Origin: Candidatus Nanoarchaeia archaeon
GTDB taxonomy: Archaea; Nanobdellota; Nanobdellia; Woesearchaeales; CG1-02-33-12
NCBI GenBank assembly: GCA_028711925.1
Contig: JAQTRH010000012.1
Coordinates: 1 to 15,049, forward strand
DNA length: 15,049 nucleotides
Reading direction: 5' to 3'
The position numbers and the translations under genes are program-made. The first letter of the stretch is position 1. Each line of letters opens with the position of its first letter. Shown piece by piece: positions 12,607 to 15,049 of this stretch. A model generated the notes under the pieces. It saw only the letters and a program-made list of their open reading frames with translations. It was not told the origin of the DNA and did not search any database.

Positions 12607-13767
12607 ATGGAAAAATCACCCTTGCTTCAGACAGGAGTTGACAAATTAGTCAGCTTAATCAAGGAAAAAAAGAGGATTTCAGTCCCCCAGGCGGCAAAAC
12701 AGCTCGGTGTAAGCCATGTTCTTGTTGAAGAGTGGGCAGACTTTCTTGAAGAAGATGATATCATAAGCATTGAATACAGGCTTGCAACCCCCTGGCTTGT
12801 TGATAAAAAGCTGAAAAAAGAAGAGCTCAAAAAAAGGATAAAAGAGTTCCAAGGCAAGAAAGAAGTTCTTATAAGAAAATCAGAATCGCTTCTTGGATTC
12901 CTTAACAACCAGGGTGATGATATAACAAAGATAAGGGAAGAGTTCAAGAATCTCAAGAACCAGATACAGAATGAGGCATCAGGCGTAAAAGTTGAGCTGG
13001 AAGAGCTGCAGAAATTTGAAGGGCTGAGGGAAAATATCCGCAAACAGATAAAAGAGCAGGAAGATAATTTTAAGGAAAGAATAGAACAGATGAATGACCA
13101 GGTGAACAGGGCCCAGAAAAAATACTCAGAGCTCCTAAATCAGATAGGAAAAGAAACAAAGGCAATAAAATTAGAAAAAATTAAGGCCGAATCAATAAAA
13201 GAAATTGAAGAAGAGCTGAAACAAAAGATAAATAAAATTGAAGAAACTGTTTCTGAAGTTAAGAAAAAGGTCGAAGATCAGGGCATTTATGTTGAAGATA
13301 TGGAAGACCACATAAATCATCTCAAAAAACTTGCATCTGAAACAAGAGACATGATAAAAACAAAGAGAAACAGCATAAGCTCTCTTTCAAAAGAGATGGA
13401 AGCATATGAGCAAAAGGTTAAAAAAATCCAAAACAATGTGCTTAAAAAAGTCTACTTAAACACAAAAAAGATAAGGGAAGACATAAAGCAAAGCAAGGAG
13501 CTTTCAGAAAAATTCAAAAACTTCTTTGACAAGAAGATGGAAACAATAAAACTCATAGACAAGATAGACCAGGACAGGAATGAGATTAAAAAAGAGCTTG
13601 ACAAGTTCATACAAAGCGCAAGGGCATTCAGCGCATCATCAGACTCTGAAGAGATACTGGAAGAAGTTACTATGATGGAAAAGAAGTTTAAGGATATTGA
13701 TGTTAAAAAGAATGATTTTGAGAAAGAAATAAAAAAGCTTTCCTCAATCATAAAAAGCAAAAGATAA
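12607..13767 (+). CDS. Winged-helix domain plus long coiled-coil cytoplasmic protein
   Basis: This 386-residue protein has no membrane segment or signal peptide, so it is cytoplasmic. Residues 8-66 look like a winged helix-turn-helix domain (RISVPQAAKQLGVSHVLVEE, then a second helix and the strand SIEYRL). From about residue 70 to the end it is almost entirely lysine/glutamate-rich heptad sequence, typical of a long parallel or hairpin coiled coil. It lies between the pilin operon and the assembly ATPase, 36 bases before the latter, so the two are probably co-transcribed. Two readings fit: a DNA-binding regulator with a coiled-coil dimeriser, or a structural scaffold of the pilus motor whose winged helix mediates protein contacts. 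The sequence alone does not decide. It is not a known named family to me. Confidence 0.88.
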   Translation: MEKSPLLQTGVDKLVSLIKEKKRISVPQAAKQLGVSHVLVEEWADFLEEDDIISIEYRLATPWLVDKKLKKEELKKRIKEFQGKKEVLIRKSESLLGFLNNQGDDITKIREEFKNLKNQIQNEASGVKVELEELQKFEGLRENIRKQIKEQEDNFKERIEQMNDQVNRAQKKYSELLNQIGKETKAIKLEKIKAESIKEIEEELKQKINKIEETVSEVKKKVEDQGIYVEDMEDHINHLKKLASETRDMIKTKRNSISSLSKEMEAYEQKVKKIQNNVLKKVYLNTKKIREDIKQSKELSEKFKNFFDKKMETIKLIDKIDQDRNEIKKELDKFIQSARAFSASSDSEEILEEVTMMEKKFKDIDVKKNDFEKEIKKLSSIIKSKR

Positions 13768-13789
13768 TAATTATAATTAAAAACAAAAA

Positions 13790-13797
13790 AGGGGTTG
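13790..13797 (+). promoter_or_regulatory. Shine-Dalgarno-like site of the secretion ATPase
   Basis: GGGGTTGAT-like purine-rich sequence about seven bases before the ATG at 13804. It is an imperfect match to the GGAGGTGAT consensus, supporting internal initiation within a shared transcript. Confidence 0.4.
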
Positions 13798-13803
13798 ATT
13801 TTT

Positions 13804-15049
13804 ATGGTAGTAAAAGATGAGTACAGCTTTATTTCTAATGATATTCCTATAAAGGTTACAATTTACACTAACAAAGATGATTTTGTTCCGATTTATGATG
13901 TATCTATATCGGCGATAAGCAAAAACACAGAGATTATACTTGAGAAGATAAGGCAGGAGCTTATTGCGCAGGTAAACCTGGGAATGGTTGACATAGTTGA
14001 CATAAAAAAGACAGATTTTATTGAAGACAGGTTCAAAGAAACAATTGGATTTTTGATAAGCAAATATTTTCCGGATGTTGATGAAAAAACAATGAACTTT
14101 CTCAAGTCATACCTTATACAGAGAAGCCTTGGAATGGGAAATATTGAGATTCTCATGAGCGACTCAAGTTTGGAGGAGATAGCCATAAACAATGCAGATG
14201 AGCCTGTATGGGTTTATCACAGAAGGCATGGCTGGCTGAAGACAAACATCATACTTGAAAGCGAGGAGCAGATAAGGCACTACTCAACACTGATTGGAAA
14301 GAGGGTTGGAAGGCAGATAAATGTATTGGCCCCATTAATGGACGCAAACATGAGTTCAGGCGACAGGGTGAACTCCACGTTAACCCCTATCTCTTTAAAG
14401 GGCAACACAATCACCTTAAGAAAGTTTGCTTCAAAGCCGTGGACAATAACTGATTTTATAAAAACAAAAACTATAAGCCCAGAAACAGCTGCTTTGATAT
14501 GGCTTGGAGTCCAGTATGAACTCTCGATGATAATTGCAGGTGGAACAGCAACAGGAAAGACATCGATGCTTAATGTTGTTTCAAACTTTTTTCCTCCAAA
14601 CCAGAGAATAATTTCAATAGAGGATACGCATGAAATACAGCTGCCCAGCTTTCTGCATTGGATTCCTATGATAACAAGGCTGCCTAATCCAGAGGGAAGA
14701 GGAGCTATAACAATGCTTGATTTATTGGTTAATTCTCTCAGAATGAGGCCTGACAGAATAGTCGTAGGGGAGATAAGAAGAAAGCAGGAAGCTGAGGTTC
14801 TGTTTGAAGCTATACACACAGGGCATTCTGTCTATGCCACTGTGCATGCAAATGACACAAACGAAACTATAACAAGGCTTACAAACCCTCCTATTGATAT
14901 ACCAAAAAGCATGATTCCTGCAATATCGATGGTGCTAGTGCAGTACAGAAACAGAAGAACAGGAATAAGAAAAACATTTCAGATATCAGAAGTGCTTCCT
15001 GACGGAAGCGCAAATATCCTTGTACAGCTCAACATAAAGAAAGACAATA
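13804..15049 (+). CDS. Type II/IV secretion system ATPase (GspE/TadA/VirB11 family), 3' end cut by window
   Basis: The first 415 residues are visible and the frame is open at the right edge. Residues 1-180 form the N-terminal domain, with MGNIEILMSDSSLEEIAIN and the LIGKRVGRQINVLAPLMDA stretch typical of archaeal members. The ATPase core has Walker A GGTATGKT (246-253, K252), the Asp box ISIEDTHEIQ, Walker B IVVGEIR with E323, and the His box GHSVYATVH (340-348). All catalytic motifs are intact. These hexameric ATPases drive assembly of type IV pili, archaella and related filaments through a TadC/PilC-like membrane protein, which probably follows outside the window. The sequence does not say whether this one powers a pilus or an archaellum. 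The pilin-rich context and lack of archaellum genes favour a pilus. Confidence 0.96.
   Translation, partial: MVVKDEYSFISNDIPIKVTIYTNKDDFVPIYDVSISAISKNTEIILEKIRQELIAQVNLGMVDIVDIKKTDFIEDRFKETIGFLISKYFPDVDEKTMNFLKSYLIQRSLGMGNIEILMSDSSLEEIAINNADEPVWVYHRRHGWLKTNIILESEEQIRHYSTLIGKRVGRQINVLAPLMDANMSSGDRVNSTLTPISLKGNTITLRKFASKPWTITDFIKTKTISPETAALIWLGVQYELSMIIAGGTATGKTSMLNVVSNFFPPNQRIISIEDTHEIQLPSFLHWIPMITRLPNPEGRGAITMLDLLVNSLRMRPDRIVVGEIRRKQEAEVLFEAIHTGHSVYATVHANDTNETITRLTNPPIDIPKSMIPAISMVLVQYRNRRTGIRKTFQISEVLPDGSANILVQLNIKKDN

Noticed and set aside
12607..12810. Calling the winged-helix protein a transcriptional regulator outright
   Set aside because: Winged helices also mediate protein contacts, and most of this protein is coiled coil; DNA binding is not shown by the sequence.
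12627..14819. Minus-strand open frames opposite the coiled-coil and ATPase genes
   Set aside because: Their serine- and leucine-rich products are what the complement of lysine/glutamate-rich coding sequence produces; the plus-strand frames carry clear domains.
13804..15049. Assigning the ATPase specifically to the archaellum (ArlI/FlaI)
   Set aside because: No archaellin, ArlH, ArlJ or other archaellum genes are visible, so only the broader secretion ATPase family can be supported.

Overview
The window is AT-rich and reads as archaeal, most likely from a DPANN-type lineage (Woesearchaeota, Pacearchaeota or a relative). This is inferred from three things. There are canonical archaeal class III (type IV pilin-like) leaders such as KGQAAMEF and AQVSMEY. 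Four operon starts have TATA boxes about 26 bases upstream, as expected for leaderless archaeal mRNAs. The membrane-anchored proteins are numerous and tightly packed. No rRNA, tRNA, CRISPR array or insertion sequence was seen.

Layout. Bases 1-4666 (minus strand) hold a compact run of eight genes, two of them tiny (43 and 52 aa). Each encodes a short basic N-terminus, one N-terminal membrane segment and an apparently extracytoplasmic tail. The run starts at a TATA box just upstream of 4666 and leaves the window at base 1. One member (361-1377) resembles a zinc amidase (Amidase_3) that has lost its metal ligands. Another carries a thrombospondin type 3 calcium-binding repeat. Bases 4708-5577 encode a MEMO/AmmeMemoRadiSam protein B. 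Bases 5654-7533 (minus) hold a canonical pilin, a DUF4190 membrane protein carrying a pilin-like head domain, and a partly decayed copy of the latter.

Bases 7534-7699 are a divergent promoter region. From 7700 rightward (plus) lies an overlapping five-gene pilin-like operon: two class III pilins, a third whose leader begins before its first ordinary start codon, an 890-aa von Willebrand factor A (VWA) protein with a pilin-like anchor, and a 309-aa pilin-like protein. It is followed by a winged-helix/coiled-coil cytoplasmic protein (12607-13767) and a GspE/TadA/VirB11-type secretion ATPase (13804 to the right edge, partial).

Taken together, the window looks like part of a type IV pilus-like surface machine. 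The ATPase would power assembly, the small class III proteins would form or prime the filament, and the VWA protein would be a likely adhesive, cysteine-rich, heavily glycosylatable tip. The left-hand minus-strand operon would be a second set of minor pilin-like or accessory surface proteins. The membrane platform (TadC/PilC-like) and prepilin peptidase are not in the window. The functional link between the left and right halves is inferred from shared N-terminal architecture and proximity.
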